A stretch of DNA of 64,000 bases from Neokomagataea anthophila (GCF_018122595.1 NZ_JAGRQH010000001.1:62001-126000); one strand, 5' to 3'. Positions 9,651 through 19,187 are shown, counted from the first letter of the stretch. Numbers and translations: made by a program. Notes: generated by a model from the letters alone, not told the origin.

Positions 9651-9695
9651 ATGAAACAGGCGTGGTACTCAGGGTGCCGCGCCTGTTTCATTTTA
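9651..9695 (+). terminator. Intrinsic terminator after the OmpA-family gene
   Basis: A perfect 12-bp stem (ATGAAACAGGCG with its complement at 9680-9691) is followed by TTTTA. It ends the OmpA-family transcript. Confidence 0.8.
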
Positions 9696-9784
9696 TAAAC
9701 TTACTTTTAATAAACTCTCTCAGCCCCCCCCTTAATGTTGCGAAAACACAACACTTCTTTGTAACCGGTGCCCAGATGCCATAT

Positions 9785-9827
9785 ATGACATTGCAGTGTC
9801 ATTTTGTTGCGTTAATGTCAGAACATT
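9785..9827. promoter_or_regulatory. Two short palindromes upstream of a TonB-dependent receptor
   Basis: ATGACA-TTGCAG-TGTCAT (9785-9802) and AATGT-CAGA-ACATT (9814-9827) are dyads about 75-115 bases before the receptor ATG in the 276-base spacer. They could be operator sites. They do not resemble a Fur box. Confidence 0.35.
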
Positions 9828-9900
9828 GCGGTTTTATGACCCCGCACCTTGTTATGTCGTAATTCTTATTGCGACCCACATTTTGCAACCGGATACCCAG

Positions 9901-12900
9901 ATGCCTGCAACGACATCGTCCAAACTACGGCACCGCCATCACGCTCTGCTCCTGAGCGCAAGCGTTCTGGCCATCAGCGCTACATGCGCTGCAGCGCCTT
10001 CCGTCGCTCAAGCGGCTGCCGCCCATAAGCACGCCGTACACACCGCCGCGAAGAAACTTAAAGGCCGCACCGCCGCTCCTGCCGTAGCAACACCTACTCC
10101 GGCCCTCCCGGCACAGCACAATGTTGCATCCACACGCCCTACGCATTTCCTCGCAGCGCCATACGTTGATCACAGCGTCGAAAACGTTGTTGTCACCGGC
10201 ACGCTTTTCCGTGACCCCAATGCGACCAGTTCTTCTGAAATCACGCACATCACCCGCCGTGACATGCAACAGCGTGGCCTGAAAACTGTGAACGACATGG
10301 TTCAACAGCTTTCCTCCAACGGCGCCGGCAACCTGACCAGCCAATGGGCTTCAGGTGGCGGCTTTGCTCCAGGTGGTTCAGCCCCAGCGTTGCGTGGTTT
10401 GAGTACAGATTCTACACTCGTCCTGATCGATGGACAACGTAACTCATACTACCCCCTTGCAGATGACGGCGAGCGCAACTTCGTTGATACGACTTGGATC
10501 CCACAATCCATCCTTGAGGGCATGGATGTTCTTCAAGACGGAGGCTCGGCAACCTATGGTGCTGATGCTGTCGCCGGTGTAATTAATTTCAACACCCGCA
10601 AGCAAATCAAAGGATTTGAAGGTAATGCTGAAGGTGGCCTTACCCAACGCGGTGATCAAGGGCATCAACGGCTCTATGCTACGTACGGTCATGGCGATCT
10701 AAATAATGATGGCTATAACGTCTACGTAAACTCCGAATACGACCAAGACGATGCCCTCTACTATCGCCAGTTACAATCCCCATACAATAATGGAGATCTA
10801 ACAGGTCTGGGTGGATCCAATGGAAACACCAATACTCTACTCCCCGGCACCAATCAGTTTAACACCAACTTTACCGGCTCAACCCAGACCGCACTCGTAC
10901 GCCCTGCCGTCAACGGACATGGCGTAGGTGGTTATAACCTTCTCAACCCTGCAACTGGATGTGGCCCCAATACAACACCGGTTTCCGGGTATGGATTTTC
11001 TACAAATTATCCCAATGCGTTCACCAACGCATGCTCTCAAAATGCGAAGCAATTCTCGCAAATTTCTCCCGACCAACGCCGGATCAGCGCAACGGCCCAT
11101 TTAACAGCAAACATTACCGATCAGTCACAACTGATCGGTATGTTTAACTGGTCCCAAGCCCGCACCACAACGACAGGTGCCCCCGCAAGTTACGGTGCCT
11201 ACACGCAAAATGAACTCGTAGGGAACACGCCAACTATTCTGCCATGGCAATTGTCCAATGGGCAGTTGAATCCGAATGACCCGTACAGCGCACAACATCA
11301 AGATGCACAGATAGCAGGGCTCTTTAATCAAATTCCAACAACCACAGTAACATCAAACAACTTTCGTGGTTCTTTGCGCTATAACGGATGGGCGCATTCT
11401 AACTGGGGCTCAAACTGGGACTACAATGCTGATTTCGTCGGCATGAATACCCTTCTGAACCAAGTTCAGACAGGCCAGCCCTATATTAGTCACGTTCAGC
11501 AAGTTTTGGCCGATGGCTCCTATAATTTTGTTAATCCCTCACAAAATTCAGCCGCCATCACAAATTACGTTCTCCCACGCAACACGATCAATGCACGATC
11601 ACAAGAATATTCTGGCAATATCGGGCTCAGCAAAGGCCTCTTTCAATTGCCGGGCGGCATGGTCAAAGTAGCTATTGGCGGCAATATTCGTTACGAATCT
11701 GTCAATGACCCCAACGCGAACCCTACTGACCCCACCAACTATGCGAACCAATGGGCTAGCTATAACCCTGTCGCACAAGTGGGACATCGCTGGGTTGAAG
11801 CTGGGTTTTATGAAGCAAACATTCCTGTCGTAAAACAATTCAATATTGATACGTCAGGCCGTTACGATCATTACTCGGAAGGCTTCAGTCACTTCTCCCC
11901 AAAGGTTGGCTTCCAGTTCAAGCCCGTCAAAGAATTCACGTTGCGCGGTACCTTTAACCGTGGCTTCCGCGTACCAAGCTTTGCTGAAACGGGCGGGCAA
12001 ACCGAAGGCTTTACGTCCTCCTCCTACGATACGTCCAACCCAGAGATCAAAGCTTGGCAGGCTTCTCATGGGAACAGCGCTTACTCTCAATCCGGGGCAA
12101 GCATAGGCCAGATGAACGTCGGCAATCCGAACCTGCGCCCTGAAGTCTCAACCAGCTACACGGTTGGCCCTGTCTTTTCCCCAACAAACTGGATGACGCT
12201 GTCCTTCGAGTATTACTACATCAAGAAAAGCAACTTCATCACCAGCGGTATCCTCAATCCAAACCAGTACATGAATTCTTGGATTGAGAATGGCGGATCC
12301 AATGCTGGTCTTCCTGCGGGCATCACCGTTGTTCCCGGCCCTAAAGACCCGAACTACCCGAATGCCTTACCAGCCCCGGGCTATATCACCGGACAGTACA
12401 TCAATGCGCGCAGCATGATGACCGATGGCTTCGATATGTCTCTAGACGCACATTCGCGCCTTCCCGGCTTCCTGCATGATGTCATGTGGTACAGTAAGGG
12501 TCAGGCAACCTTCGTGCGCCGCTTCAATCAGGTTAATCCTGATGGGTCTATGTATCGTTTCGCAGGGACCCTTGGTCCGTATAACGCCGTGTCTGCTTCC
12601 GGTACGCCACGCTGGCGTGCAAACTGGGCCAATACTTTTATCTATAAGGGCCTCTCCGTCACACCAACAGTCTACTATACCAGTGGCTATAAGAGTGTTG
12701 CCGATGATTCAGGTATCGCTTCTGCCGGAGCAAATGGCCTTTATAGCCATAGCTGCTCAAACGCACTCCCGATCAATCAGGTTAACGGCGTAAACTTCCC
12801 AGCAACACAGTGCCACGTTAAAGGCTTCTGGGATGTTGATATGACTGTGAACTATCAGGTGAACAAAAAATGGTCGGTCTACGCGAACGTTTATAACCTG

Positions 12901-13020
12901 CTAGGCTTCCGATCCCCGTATGATTTCGGCACATATGGCGGCTACCTATACAACTCCTCTTGGTCTCAAAAGGGTGTCATCCTACGTTCGTTCCAGTTCG
13001 GCGTGAATGTCGCTCTGTAA
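9901..13020 (+). CDS. TonB-dependent receptor
   Basis: Using ATG 9901 gives a 1039-residue protein with a normal signal peptide (basic MPATTSSKLRHRHH, hydrophobic core, cut near VAQAAAA). The reading frame extends further upstream, but that segment is not signal-like. After an Ala/Pro-rich region comes ENVVVTGTLF, a TonB-box-like stretch, then the plug (VLIDGQRNSYY, and GGSATYGADAVAGVINF) and a long 22-strand-type barrel ending in FQFGVNVAL. It would import a large ligand across the outer membrane with energy from TonB/ExbBD, encoded about 13 kb away. The GADAVAGVINF plug type is common in receptors for oligosaccharides or metabolites as well as siderophores, so the substrate is open. Confidence 0.9.
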   Translation: MPATTSSKLRHRHHALLLSASVLAISATCAAAPSVAQAAAAHKHAVHTAAKKLKGRTAAPAVATPTPALPAQHNVASTRPTHFLAAPYVDHSVENVVVTGTLFRDPNATSSSEITHITRRDMQQRGLKTVNDMVQQLSSNGAGNLTSQWASGGGFAPGGSAPALRGLSTDSTLVLIDGQRNSYYPLADDGERNFVDTTWIPQSILEGMDVLQDGGSATYGADAVAGVINFNTRKQIKGFEGNAEGGLTQRGDQGHQRLYATYGHGDLNNDGYNVYVNSEYDQDDALYYRQLQSPYNNGDLTGLGGSNGNTNTLLPGTNQFNTNFTGSTQTALVRPAVNGHGVGGYNLLNPATGCGPNTTPVSGYGFSTNYPNAFTNACSQNAKQFSQISPDQRRISATAHLTANITDQSQLIGMFNWSQARTTTTGAPASYGAYTQNELVGNTPTILPWQLSNGQLNPNDPYSAQHQDAQIAGLFNQIPTTTVTSNNFRGSLRYNGWAHSNWGSNWDYNADFVGMNTLLNQVQTGQPYISHVQQVLADGSYNFVNPSQNSAAITNYVLPRNTINARSQEYSGNIGLSKGLFQLPGGMVKVAIGGNIRYESVNDPNANPTDPTNYANQWASYNPVAQVGHRWVEAGFYEANIPVVKQFNIDTSGRYDHYSEGFSHFSPKVGFQFKPVKEFTLRGTFNRGFRVPSFAETGGQTEGFTSSSYDTSNPEIKAWQASHGNSAYSQSGASIGQMNVGNPNLRPEVSTSYTVGPVFSPTNWMTLSFEYYYIKKSNFITSGILNPNQYMNSWIENGGSNAGLPAGITVVPGPKDPNYPNALPAPGYITGQYINARSMMTDGFDMSLDAHSRLPGFLHDVMWYSKGQATFVRRFNQVNPDGSMYRFAGTLGPYNAVSASGTPRWRANWANTFIYKGLSVTPTVYYTSGYKSVADDSGIASAGANGLYSHSCSNALPINQVNGVNFPATQCHVKGFWDVDMTVNYQVNKKWSVYANVYNLLGFRSPYDFGTYGGYLYNSSWSQKGVILRSFQFGVNVAL

Positions 13021-13049
13021 AATACTGCTTGGATAACCGGCAGGAAGCC

Positions 13050-13090
13050 GTTTCTATGTGCGATTGGCATACATAATCGTACATAGAAAC
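13050..13090 (+). repeat. Long hairpin in the 3' region of the TonB-dependent receptor gene
   Basis: Arms 13050-13065 and 13075-13090 pair over 16 bp with one G-T wobble (GTTTCTATGTGCGATT), and GGCAG/CTGCC flanks extend it. It precedes the main terminator at 13142-13171 and has no T-run. It is probably a 3' structure protecting or processing the mRNA. Confidence 0.55.
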
Positions 13091-13141
13091 GCTGCCTGAT
13101 ACATCTTTCCGATCTATAAAACGTGATCTTTGAACACAAAA

Positions 13142-13171
13142 AAAGCGGCCAGACTTTGATCTGGCCGCTTT
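13142..13171. terminator. Bidirectional intrinsic terminator
   Basis: A perfect 12-bp stem (AAAGCGGCCAGA/TCTGGCCGCTTT) with a CTTTGA loop lies between two convergent genes. The A-run before and T-run after let it serve both the receptor and the lipoprotein gene. Confidence 0.85.
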
Positions 13172-13199
13172 CCGTATATCGTCTATGAACAAACAGAAA

Positions 13200-13751
13200 T
13201 TACCGCTTATGACGCGCCCGAACGTGGCGTGCTGGTGCCGCTTTTTTCGCCACAGGAGCCGCTGCTTTGGTGCTGCTTGGTGGAGTTGGCGCCGTGACGC
13301 TCACACCCGTCGCATCAACCGTTGCTTTCACCGTCAAATGCTCACGCTTTCCACCAGAAGCTGGGATCAACTCTGCCGTGAAGCTATCTGAGCCCACAAA
13401 AGACGTTGCTGGCGTATAATCAATATAGGTTTGACCATCGTAATTATACAGGAAAGCCTTCCCGTGTGACGGTGCTGGATTCACGCCAAAAGAGGCATAA
13501 TTTCCACCACCAGGCTGCTGGACAGCAAGCGCACAGAGGCCATCGTCACTCCGCACAGCCATCGTCACAGCCATGCTGCCATCGGCCCCCGTCGTGACCG
13601 GTGACACATGGCACACAGCGGAGACTTTTTGATAACCAAACGGATTAGGTGCAACAGCACGCTGAACCAACGGCGTTTGGGCACAGCCCGACAACAGCAG
13701 GGCGACCGCACAGGCCGAACCCAAAGAAATGGCAGAACCTCGCAAACGCAC
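13200..13751 (-). CDS. Putative lipoprotein of unknown function
   Basis: A strong ribosome site, GGAGG, lies 5 bases before GTG 13751 and fixes the start there. The GTG two codons upstream overlaps the ribosome site and is unlikely. The 183-residue product has a signal with lipobox LLSG-C, predicting a diacylated, membrane-anchored protein. The mature part has a DYTPATSFVGSDSF segment recalling bacterial Ig-like/cadherin repeats, and a basic C-terminus (ARHVRARHKR). I do not recognise a named family. It is convergent with the TonB-dependent receptor and shares its terminator. Confidence 0.7.
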   Translation of the reverse strand: MRLRGSAISLGSACAVALLLSGCAQTPLVQRAVAPNPFGYQKVSAVCHVSPVTTGADGSMAVTMAVRSDDGLCALAVQQPGGGNYASFGVNPAPSHGKAFLYNYDGQTYIDYTPATSFVGSDSFTAELIPASGGKREHLTVKATVDATGVSVTAPTPPSSTKAAAPVAKKAAPARHVRARHKR

Positions 13752-14070
13752 AGTCACCTCCGGTACGAGTCAAATATAAACGCTATCATCACATAGCACA
13801 TCCCGCATGTAGAGCAGGAAACCAACAAGCGAAAGAGCAAGAAGAGGACTCTTACTTATTCTGAAGACAATTTTTATCAACGGCATGAAAAGAAACGCAC
13901 ACCACCAAAATTGCCGCTTTTCCGCCATGAAGCCATGCTCCACACCATGTTTTCAGTAGCGACCAAGACGCTGTAAAGTTTCTTGTTGAAAAACTCTTTT
14001 CAGGCTACTGCGATGCACATTCAGATGATGGTTTGAACCCGTCAGTGCCTCGACCTCGTGGAGTGAGTGA
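13752..14070. other. 319-base spacer between divergent envelope-protein genes
   Basis: It contains the GGAGG site of the lipoprotein gene and the GGAG site of the next gene (7 bases before its ATG). No tRNA, strong hairpin or obvious promoter pair was seen, though divergent promoters must lie here. Confidence 0.5.
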
Positions 14071-14631
14071 ATGCCCTCGATTTTCCGCCGTTCTCTACTA
14101 TGCAAAACATGCACTGGCTTAGCGTTCGCTATAGCCCTCGTAACAGGCCCGACCCAAAGCTTTGCCGCGGATTGCAATAATTCGCCCGCACATGAAGCGT
14201 TTGACGTTGCTGGCCTAAAGTCTGAACTGATGGTGACAGCGCTGTCCTGCAAAACGCAAGATCGTTACAATGCGTTTGTCAGCAAGTTCCGCCCTGCTCT
14301 GCTCGATGCAGAAAACCGCCTCAATACATATTTCCGTGACACATATGGCCGCCGCGCACAGGCTGCACATGATGACTACGTGACCCAACTGGCCGATATT
14401 CAATCTCTTGGCGGCTTAAAATCCGGCACAGTCTTCTGCGCTCAGCGCGAAGCAATGTTTGACGAAACAGCAGCCCTACAAACGGCCTCTGATCTCGCTC
14501 ATTATGCTGAAGCAAAAGACGTCGCGCAGCCTGCTTCTTACGAAACCTGCTCTGCCCCGGCTCCAACGGAGCGTCGCTCTCGCCATGGTGAAACCAAGAG
14601 CACAACGCGCCACCGCAGCCATAAAGGCTGA
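14071..14631 (+). CDS. Secreted protein of unknown function
   Basis: The 186-residue product has a clear signal peptide (FRRSLLCKTC, hydrophobic core, cleaved after QSFAA). The mature domain is helical and has four cysteines (ADCNNSP, ALSCKTQ, TVFCAQRE, YETCSAP) that could form two disulfides in the periplasm. The C-terminus is basic and Ser/Thr/His-rich (TTRHRSHKG). GGAG precedes the ATG by 7 bases. It lies 62 bases upstream of parE but its job is unlikely to be linked. I do not recognise the family. Confidence 0.7.
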   Translation: MPSIFRRSLLCKTCTGLAFAIALVTGPTQSFAADCNNSPAHEAFDVAGLKSELMVTALSCKTQDRYNAFVSKFRPALLDAENRLNTYFRDTYGRRAQAAHDDYVTQLADIQSLGGLKSGTVFCAQREAMFDETAALQTASDLAHYAEAKDVAQPASYETCSAPAPTERRSRHGETKSTTRHRSHKG

Positions 14632-14693
14632 TTTCTGCACCGCAGCCATCGGCAACGCTTGACGTCCGCTGGCTGCGCGGCGACAACGCTCTA

Positions 14694-16751
14694 ATGAGCG
14701 ATTTGTTCGAGTCAGGCCAAAACGGCACTTCCCCAGCACGAGGCCGTGGACGCGGCCGCGGACAGGCCCCCAAATCCACGGGGCCTGCCAGCAGCGCCAC
14801 GAATGCGCCTAATTATGACGCGCAGGACATTGAAGTCCTCGAAGGCTTAGAGCCTGTTCGCCGTCGCCCCGGCATGTATATCGGTGGTACGGATGATAAT
14901 GCCTACCATCACCTTGCCTCTGAAATCCTTGATAACGCCATGGATGAAGCCGTTGCAGGGCATGCGAGCATTATCGAAATGCGCCTAGAAAGCGCCCATC
15001 AACTGATGGTGCGCGACAATGGCCGCGGTATTCCAATCGACCCACACCCCAAATTTCCAGACAAATCTGCGCTCGAAGTTATTTTCACCACCCTCCATGC
15101 TGGTGGTAAGTTCTCCGGCAAAGCCTATGACACCTCTGGAGGCCTACACGGCGTCGGTAGTTCCGTCGTCAATGCTTTGTCTGAAAAATTAGAGGTCGAA
15201 GTCGCGCGGGATCGTACGCTGTACCGCCAAGACTTCTCACGCGGGAACCCTCTCGGCCCACTGGCTCCGATAGGCAACGCACCCAACCGCCGCGGTACGA
15301 CCGTGCGCTTCGCACCGGACCCTGAAATCTTTGGCACGCATCATTTCTCTCCTGCGCGCCTCTTCCGTCTGTGCAAATCCAAAGCAGCCCTGTTCCGGGG
15401 GGTCACGATCCAATGGCGCTGTGAGGCCTCCCTCCTCAAGGCCGAGGATGAAACACCCGCCGAAGCGCTCATCCAATTCCCCAATGGCCTAGAAGATGCG
15501 CTCGCCGCTGATCTCGGCGAGAATCCGGCACTCCTCTCCCCATGCTGGGCAGGTGAAGCTGAACTCCCCGTCGCCGCCGATGGACGTACAGGAGGACGGG
15601 TGGAATGGGCGGTTGCTTTCCTTGAAAGCGGCACTTCGGCTCTGACGTCCTACTGCAACACCATCCCCACCCCTCAAGGCGGCACGCATGAAACGGGCTT
15701 CCGTGCGGCTCTCGTCAAAGGGTTCCGCGCATGGGGCGACCAGCGTAAGAATAAGCGCGCAGCCGCTATCACCGCGGAAGATGTTCTCGGCGCGGTCGCG
15801 GCAAAACTCTCCGTCTTCATTCGTGACCCGCAATTCCAAGGGCAAACGAAAGACAAACTGACCACGCAAGAAGCCTCACGCCTTGTCGAAGGGGCTTTGC
15901 GTGACCGGATTGATCATTGGCTCGGCGGCAACCCTCAACAGGCTGATAATCTTTTAGCGTTCATGATCGAACGCGCAGAAGACCGCCTGCGCCGCCGTGA
16001 AGTCAAAGAAACTGCCCGTAAGAGCGCTACCCGCAAGCTGCGCCTACCCGGCAAGTTAACCGACTGTACGCGTGAGAATGCGGCGGAAACAGAGCTCTTC
16101 CTCGTCGAAGGTGAATCCGCTGGCGGTTCTGCACGCCAAGCCCGTGACCGTGAAACACAAGCGGTCCTCCCTCTTCGTGGAAAAATTCTCAACGTCGCCT
16201 CCGCCACAGCAGATAAATTGCGCGCCAATCAAGAACTCCGTGACCTGATTGAAGCACTCGGCTGCGGTGTCGGCCAAAGCTTCGATATCAGCCGCTTACG
16301 TTATGGTCGCGTCATTATCATGACTGATGCGGACGTAGATGGTGCGCATATCGCCTCACTGCTGATGACGTTCTTCTACCGCGAAATGCCAGAACTCATC
16401 CGCCACGGACACCTACATCTTGCACAGCCCCCGCTATACCGGCTGACCCATGGTGCCAAAACCATTTACGCCATGGATGATCTGGACCGAGACCGCCGCA
16501 TCCGCAGCGATTTCAAACCGAATGCCAAAGTCGAAGTCTCACGCTTCAAAGGCTTAGGGGAAATGCCAGTCAAGGACCTGAAGCAAACCACAATGGACCC
16601 TGCTCGCCGCACACTTTTACGCGTTGTGGCCCTACCTGAAGACCGTCATCTTACCAGTGAACGCGTAGAAAGCCTGATGGGACGCAAACCCGAACTCCGT
16701 TTCCGTTTCATTCAAGAACACGCCCGCAGTGTTGAAGACCTCGACGTCTGA
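14694..16751 (+). CDS. parE: DNA topoisomerase IV subunit B
   Basis: ParE is the ATPase subunit that works with ParC to unlink daughter chromosomes. In the 685-residue protein the GHKL ATPase motifs are intact (ASEILDNAMDEA, VRDNGRGIPID, GGLHGVGSSVVNALS), followed by the transducer domain and the Toprim domain (LVEGESAGGSARQ, MTDADVDGAHIASLL). It ends with the ParE-like tail RFRFIQEHARSVEDLDV. An Arg/Gly-rich N-terminal extension (ARGRGRGRGQ) precedes the ATPase. No good ribosome site is visible before the ATG at 14694. The next gene starts 2 bases after the stop, so the two are cotranscribed. Confidence 0.94.
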   Translation: MSDLFESGQNGTSPARGRGRGRGQAPKSTGPASSATNAPNYDAQDIEVLEGLEPVRRRPGMYIGGTDDNAYHHLASEILDNAMDEAVAGHASIIEMRLESAHQLMVRDNGRGIPIDPHPKFPDKSALEVIFTTLHAGGKFSGKAYDTSGGLHGVGSSVVNALSEKLEVEVARDRTLYRQDFSRGNPLGPLAPIGNAPNRRGTTVRFAPDPEIFGTHHFSPARLFRLCKSKAALFRGVTIQWRCEASLLKAEDETPAEALIQFPNGLEDALAADLGENPALLSPCWAGEAELPVAADGRTGGRVEWAVAFLESGTSALTSYCNTIPTPQGGTHETGFRAALVKGFRAWGDQRKNKRAAAITAEDVLGAVAAKLSVFIRDPQFQGQTKDKLTTQEASRLVEGALRDRIDHWLGGNPQQADNLLAFMIERAEDRLRRREVKETARKSATRKLRLPGKLTDCTRENAAETELFLVEGESAGGSARQARDRETQAVLPLRGKILNVASATADKLRANQELRDLIEALGCGVGQSFDISRLRYGRVIIMTDADVDGAHIASLLMTFFYREMPELIRHGHLHLAQPPLYRLTHGAKTIYAMDDLDRDRRIRSDFKPNAKVEVSRFKGLGEMPVKDLKQTTMDPARRTLLRVVALPEDRHLTSERVESLMGRKPELRFRFIQEHARSVEDLDV

Positions 16752-16753
16752 TC

Positions 16754-17647
16754 ATGTCCACACTGCCCCATCCCCCTGAGCGCTACAGCCAACTCAAAGC
16801 CGTTGGCTTATTGATCGGGGGTATTTCCTCTTTCCAAATCGGAGCAACCTTAGCCAAAGGGTTGTTCCCACTTTTTGGCCCCTCCGGCATGGTGGGGCTG
16901 CGCGTTTGCTTGGCCGCCATCATTCTCCTCACGATCTGGCGTCCTCTACCCGGCCAACTGAACAAAAAAACGCTCACGCTGCTCTTGCCCTATGGGCTGT
17001 CCATCGCCGTGATGAATTTTTGCTTCTACTACGCGCTTGTGCGGCTACCTTTGGGCATTGTCGTAGCCCTCGAATTTACAGGCCCGCTTACCCTTGCCTT
17101 AACAGGCTCCCGACGCATTTTAGATCTCTGCTGGGCCAGCTTTGTGATCCTTGGTCTTTTCCTTCTTCTACGCCCCGAAAGCGCCTTGCACGGAGCCGTA
17201 CACAGCCTAGACCCGTGGGGGATTGCCGCAGCCTTGCTCAGTGGCGGCGGTTGGATCGTCTATATCCTCACAGGAACACGCATTGGGCAGACACTCCCTG
17301 CAACACTCGCAACAACCCTTGGCATGAGTACAGCAGGAATCATACTACTCCCCTGCCTCCTGCCCACACTCCCACTAATCGTAACCCACCCGTGGCAGGG
17401 AGGCGCTGCGCTAAGCGTGGCGGTCCTCTCTTCAGCCGTACCCTATATTCTAGATATGATGGCAATGCGCCGCCTCAAACCGCGTGACCTCGGCATTCTG
17501 CTGAGTTTAGAACCCATGCTCGGCGCGGTTTCTGGCCTTCTTTTCTTAGGCGAGAACCTGTCATCTGCACGCTGGATCGGTGTTTTATGCATTGTCACAG
17601 CATCCGCAGGCAATGTTCTCACAAGCCCGCGAAACACACATCACTAA
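16754..17647 (+). CDS. EamA/RhtA-type drug/metabolite exporter
   Basis: This 297-residue inner-membrane protein shows about ten hydrophobic segments in two repeated halves, the EamA layout. Motifs such as LPLGIVVALEFTGPL and ILLSLEPMLGAVSGLLFLGE are typical of the RhtA branch, which exports threonine, homoserine or other amino acids. It begins 2 bases after the parE stop and so depends on read-through from parE. Its stop abuts the 3' end of the convergent OprB gene with no spacer. The substrate is not settled by sequence. Confidence 0.85.
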   Translation: MSTLPHPPERYSQLKAVGLLIGGISSFQIGATLAKGLFPLFGPSGMVGLRVCLAAIILLTIWRPLPGQLNKKTLTLLLPYGLSIAVMNFCFYYALVRLPLGIVVALEFTGPLTLALTGSRRILDLCWASFVILGLFLLLRPESALHGAVHSLDPWGIAAALLSGGGWIVYILTGTRIGQTLPATLATTLGMSTAGIILLPCLLPTLPLIVTHPWQGGAALSVAVLSSAVPYILDMMAMRRLKPRDLGILLSLEPMLGAVSGLLFLGENLSSARWIGVLCIVTASAGNVLTSPRNTHH

Positions 17648-19120
17648 TTAGAAGATTTCAATATGGCTGCGGAAGCCAAGCATCAGAGCATCCCGCAAAT
17701 TCGCCTGCCCATTCGGATGATGATAATATTGAATATCCGGCTCTAGCGTCACCGCACGCCCGACTGGGAAACTATAATTCAGTTCCACCACTTCAGCATC
17801 CGTTTGAACACCAGTCGCCTTATACGGCAGCGCACGCTTACGGCGCATTAAATGCGCTTCCGACTTCTGAACACCATCAGCAATATGAACATACGAAAAT
17901 GCAAGACCAATCGTATCCGCTGGGTGGCTGGCCCAGAAACCATTCCATGTAAAACCGGCATAGAATTGGCGGTCACGCAATGCTGTATGTGGCGCGTTAA
18001 AAACGGCGCCACCCAAAAAGGAGAGCCCCGTCTTAGGATGCCGCCGCGACGTCCATAAACGTTGATCCATCAAAAACCAGCTCGACCACGAACCATTCTG
18101 GCGCGCAGCCGAAAAGCCACTATCCGCATACGGATTTCCAAGCGTATCAAGGAAGTTCTCTGCCCGTGACACACGCTCTACCGCAAAACCAAGCTTATAG
18201 TGTCCTGGGAATGCGACTTCCCCAGAATGGCGGCGGAAGCTCGGTTGCCAGCCCAGTTCAACCGGGAAAATCTCCCCAACATGATACGCACCGCTGAGAT
18301 GGAAACCAGAACGGTTCATCGCAGGGGAATAAATCCCCTCTTCCGCAAAATAAACACCAGCCTGCACATAAACATCACGCCGCAACGGTCGTGCTCTCAC
18401 CCGAAGAGCCCACACTGATGCAGGATAAGAGCTGTAATAGGAACTATCCGCAGCCCCCTTTGGGCGGCCGCAAAAGCTATTATTCATAAACGTACAAAAC
18501 AGAGACCCACTGGCAAAATCAGAGAGCTGAGACATACGCCCAGCCGCTACAGACAAACGATCTTCCCAAAGGTGCTGCTCACCATACGCCATTACCAAAT
18601 GCGCAACGACATTACCGCCACCGCCATAAGTTTCCTGACTATGGGCTAACCAATCACCAAACATACGGTTCGCAGTCGTACCGTAACGCCCCACAATCAC
18701 CGCATGCGTCGTAAAGCCAGACCACCCCAAAACACGGTCCCAATCCGTCAAAATATTCAGCGCATATTGCCCTGCATTAGACGAACCTTGCCGGTACCCA
18801 TGCCCAGATGTTGGAGCCGTCACAGCCCCCATAAACTCGTTCAAATTATCAAGCTGAATAATCGTTCCATGGCGCCGCAGCCAACCAGTACGCTTATTTA
18901 CAATCGGGAATAATGATGGTGGAACCGGAAAATTCCCGATCACATTCTCATAGGCTGATGCCTTCGGCAAAGTAGCCGCAGCCCCCGGTGATGGCGTCGG
19001 ATCATCCGTATGACTACCAGACTGATCAGACGCCATATCCGTTTCAGGAGAAGGCGAGTCCGTAGGTTGTGGCTTAGCACTCGCCGTTCCAAACACGGCA
19101 CATAATGCTAACATCGCCAC
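17648..19120 (-). CDS. OprB-family carbohydrate-selective porin
   Basis: The 490-residue frame has a hydrophobic leader ending TASA, a Pro/Ser/Thr-rich linker, then an OprB barrel: AGQYALNILTDWDRVLGW, then GYGGGGNV-like glycine stretches, LSVAAGRMSQLSDFASG and FMNNSFCGRPKG, ending in aromatic IEIF. Such porins admit glucose and other sugars, fitting an acetic acid bacterium that oxidises sugars in the periplasm. The GTG at 19120 gives a leader with no basic residues, and the frame stays open upstream to a TAG at 19186. A GGGAGG site lies at about 19170, so the true start may be a rarer codon around 19147. It follows the MscS gene on the same strand. Confidence 0.85.
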   Translation of the reverse strand: MAMLALCAVFGTASAKPQPTDSPSPETDMASDQSGSHTDDPTPSPGAAATLPKASAYENVIGNFPVPPSLFPIVNKRTGWLRRHGTIIQLDNLNEFMGAVTAPTSGHGYRQGSSNAGQYALNILTDWDRVLGWSGFTTHAVIVGRYGTTANRMFGDWLAHSQETYGGGGNVVAHLVMAYGEQHLWEDRLSVAAGRMSQLSDFASGSLFCTFMNNSFCGRPKGAADSSYYSSYPASVWALRVRARPLRRDVYVQAGVYFAEEGIYSPAMNRSGFHLSGAYHVGEIFPVELGWQPSFRRHSGEVAFPGHYKLGFAVERVSRAENFLDTLGNPYADSGFSAARQNGSWSSWFLMDQRLWTSRRHPKTGLSFLGGAVFNAPHTALRDRQFYAGFTWNGFWASHPADTIGLAFSYVHIADGVQKSEAHLMRRKRALPYKATGVQTDAEVVELNYSFPVGRAVTLEPDIQYYHHPNGQANLRDALMLGFRSHIEIF

Positions 19121-19187
19121 AACAGAGACAGGTCTTATAACACTCAGAAATGTCTCGGCGCTGCCTCCCGGCCCACCGCTCCCCTAA

